NCBI GenBank assembly: GCA_017640445.1
Contig: JAEPQQ010000008.1
Span: 1-64,000 of the forward strand
From: Bacteroidia bacterium
GTDB lineage: Bacteria > Bacteroidota > Bacteroidia > NS11-12g > UBA9320
Length of the DNA: 64,000 bases
Reading direction: 5' to 3'
A program made the position numbers and the translations under genes. The notes beneath the pieces were generated by a model. That model made no database searches and had not been told where the DNA came from. It worked only from the letters and a program-made list of their open reading frames with translations. The number at the start of each line of letters is the position of its first letter. Within the stretch, counting starts at the first letter, position 1. Below are positions 62,456 to 64,000 of this stretch, piece after piece.

Positions 62456-64000
62456 CTATCGAATTACAACCTTCCGTGTTACCATACCATGGTCTGTTTT
62501 TATCCGAATCACATACATTCCCTGTTGGAGATTGTTGGTTGGTATCAAGCATGAAGTACCACGTACCTGTGTGTTTCGGTACTTGGCTCTACCTAGCATG
62601 TCGAAGATAAATACCTCGTGTACTCCCGTAAGGTCAATTGAAACGTTCAGTGGAGTTCCAAGGGCAACCGGATTAGGAGAAACAACAATGTTCGTGTTAA
62701 GGTTCAATGCTTCAATGCCTGATACTCCTGAATTGGATAAGGGGGAGACCCAAACACCACGCCCATAGGTGGCGGCGTATATCTCATTTGTGACCTGGTT
62801 AATCTCCAATTCATTTACTTTAACATTAGGCAAGCCTTTGTTGAAGGGTTCCCACTGCGTCATGTTCTTGTTGCGGTAGTATACACCTACTTCCAAACCG
62901 AGGTATATGGTTTCCAAAGAGTCGTTGTTCCAAACAGTAGTGAGGCTTTGAAAAGCAGGAAGGTTTTCCTTCCATTCGGTCCAGTTTTTGCCTCCATCTT
63001 TGGTTATCAGAAACTTGGTGGAGCCGGCAACGGCAAGCGCCACCCAGTTCGCATTTTTCGGATGTACACTAATGGAGTTTATTTCGAAACGTGTAAGGTT
63101 TCCATAAAGCAAACGATCCCATTCCGTTTTTCCGCCATCCGTAGTGCGGTACAGGAAGTAGGCCGATGCGGCATAAATGGTATCACTTCCGGTTGGTGCA
63201 ACTTTGATATGTGAAGGGTGGAACTTCTGGGAGATAGGTTCAAAGGTCTTTCCAAAGTCTGTGGAGCGGTAAACGTAGTCGTACCCGGCATAAAGTGTGT
63301 TGGTGTCGGTAGGGTCTTTTTCAAAGGCGGTTACCCATTTTCCTGAGCCAAACTTTGAATACAAACCAGTTACGGGTTTAGACGTCCTGCCGTCTTCCGA
63401 ATATACAAAACTCCCGTTCTGACTCGAAGCAAACAACGTATGGCGCTTATTGTCGATTACCACTGTTTCCGTGCCATCGCCTCCGTGATAATGAAACCAC
63501 GTTCCCTCTTTAAACACAGCAGACCCGTTGTCTTGCGAACCTACGGAAACAATGCATGGGTCGGATTGCGAAATACCTAGGCGATAGATTTGTTGGATAC
63601 CCAAACCGTTAGATAGATTTACGAAACTGTTCTTGCCTATTGTTAAACTGGAAGGAGTGTCCATTCGATAAAGTCCTCCATCACTACCCACCCAGAGTCT
63701 GCCACTATTATCGTACAGCAGCACTTCTATGTCTGCATGTGTATAGGCCAGGTTGGGAAAGCTATTGGTATACGAATGATGACTCACAATGGAGAACGTT
63801 TTGGCTCCATCCAGTGAACGCCAAATGTTAATACCACCCACGTATACCTCATTGCTATCGTTATCGGACACGGCAATTTCCATGTTTCGCGGTGCCTGGC
63901 CCAAACTCCCGGTACCCTGCATAGAATATCCCAACAGATTTTCACCTGATTTACTCATCTTGAGAAATGAGCTTCCGCCGTTTCGAGATAAGTAAATACC
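62456..64000 (-). CDS. BNR/sortilin-like beta-propeller protein with T9SS type A sorting domain (5' truncated by window end)
   Basis: Frame stays open to 64000 (GIYLSRNGGSSFLKMSKSGENLL...); Asp-box motifs YRSTDFGKTFEPIS, YRTTDGGKTEWDRL, LITKDGGKNWTEW; CTD VVSPNPVALGTPLNVSIDLTGVHEVFIFDMLGRAKYRN...LQQGMYVIRIKTDHGMVTRKVVIR. Confidence 0.88.
   Translation of the reverse strand, partial: GIYLSRNGGSSFLKMSKSGENLLGYSMQGTGSLGQAPRNMEIAVSDNDSNEVYVGGINIWRSLDGAKTFSIVSHHSYTNSFPNLAYTHADIEVLLYDNSGRLWVGSDGGLYRMDTPSSLTIGKNSFVNLSNGLGIQQIYRLGISQSDPCIVSVGSQDNGSAVFKEGTWFHYHGGDGTETVVIDNKRHTLFASSQNGSFVYSEDGRTSKPVTGLYSKFGSGKWVTAFEKDPTDTNTLYAGYDYVYRSTDFGKTFEPISQKFHPSHIKVAPTGSDTIYAASAYFLYRTTDGGKTEWDRLLYGNLTRFEINSISVHPKNANWVALAVAGSTKFLITKDGGKNWTEWKENLPAFQSLTTVWNNDSLETIYLGLEVGVYYRNKNMTQWEPFNKGLPNVKVNELEINQVTNEIYAATYGRGVWVSPLSNSGVSGIEALNLNTNIVVSPNPVALGTPLNVSIDLTGVHEVFIFDMLGRAKYRNTQVRGTSCLIPTNNLQQGMYVIRIKTDHGMVTRKVVIR

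Overview
The window reads as Bacteroidota (Flavobacteriia-like) chromosome. It has many type IX secretion (T9SS) cargo proteins with C-terminal sorting domains, LytS/LytTR-type signalling pairs, Omp28-like and SUMF1-like proteins, and TAnnTTTG-like promoter elements. I count 13 predicted T9SS cargo proteins (12 type A-like CTDs, one type B/CHU_C), two of them cut by the window edges. There are three histidine kinase/LytTR response-regulator pairs and one orphan LytTR protein with a degenerate receiver-like domain. Also present are a membrane-anchored winged-helix regulator, a YdeP-like molybdopterin oxidoreductase, and an OFA-family MFS transporter followed by a 33-codon ORF missing from the supplied track. 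An ECF sigma/FecR/TonB-dependent receptor cassette sits 113 nt upstream of a five-gene poly-gamma-glutamate-type operon (pgsB, pgsC, pgsW-like, a secreted lysine-rich duplicated beta protein, and a probable outer-membrane beta-barrel). That operon is my best candidate for an under-described system: a PgsBC polymerase in a diderm with no visible PgsA/CapA but with two co-transcribed envelope proteins. Other notable signals are module shuffling between neighbouring T9SS proteins, a coupled tail-fibre/RHS-like protein plus small CTD protein, a bilobal aspartic-protease-like protein with altered motifs, and recurrent CCGTTTGTC/AACGGTT promoter motifs that include a LytTR-like direct repeat. No tRNA, rRNA, CRISPR array, IS element or prophage was recognised. 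All calls come from reading the sequence and the supplied ORFs; no database search was run.
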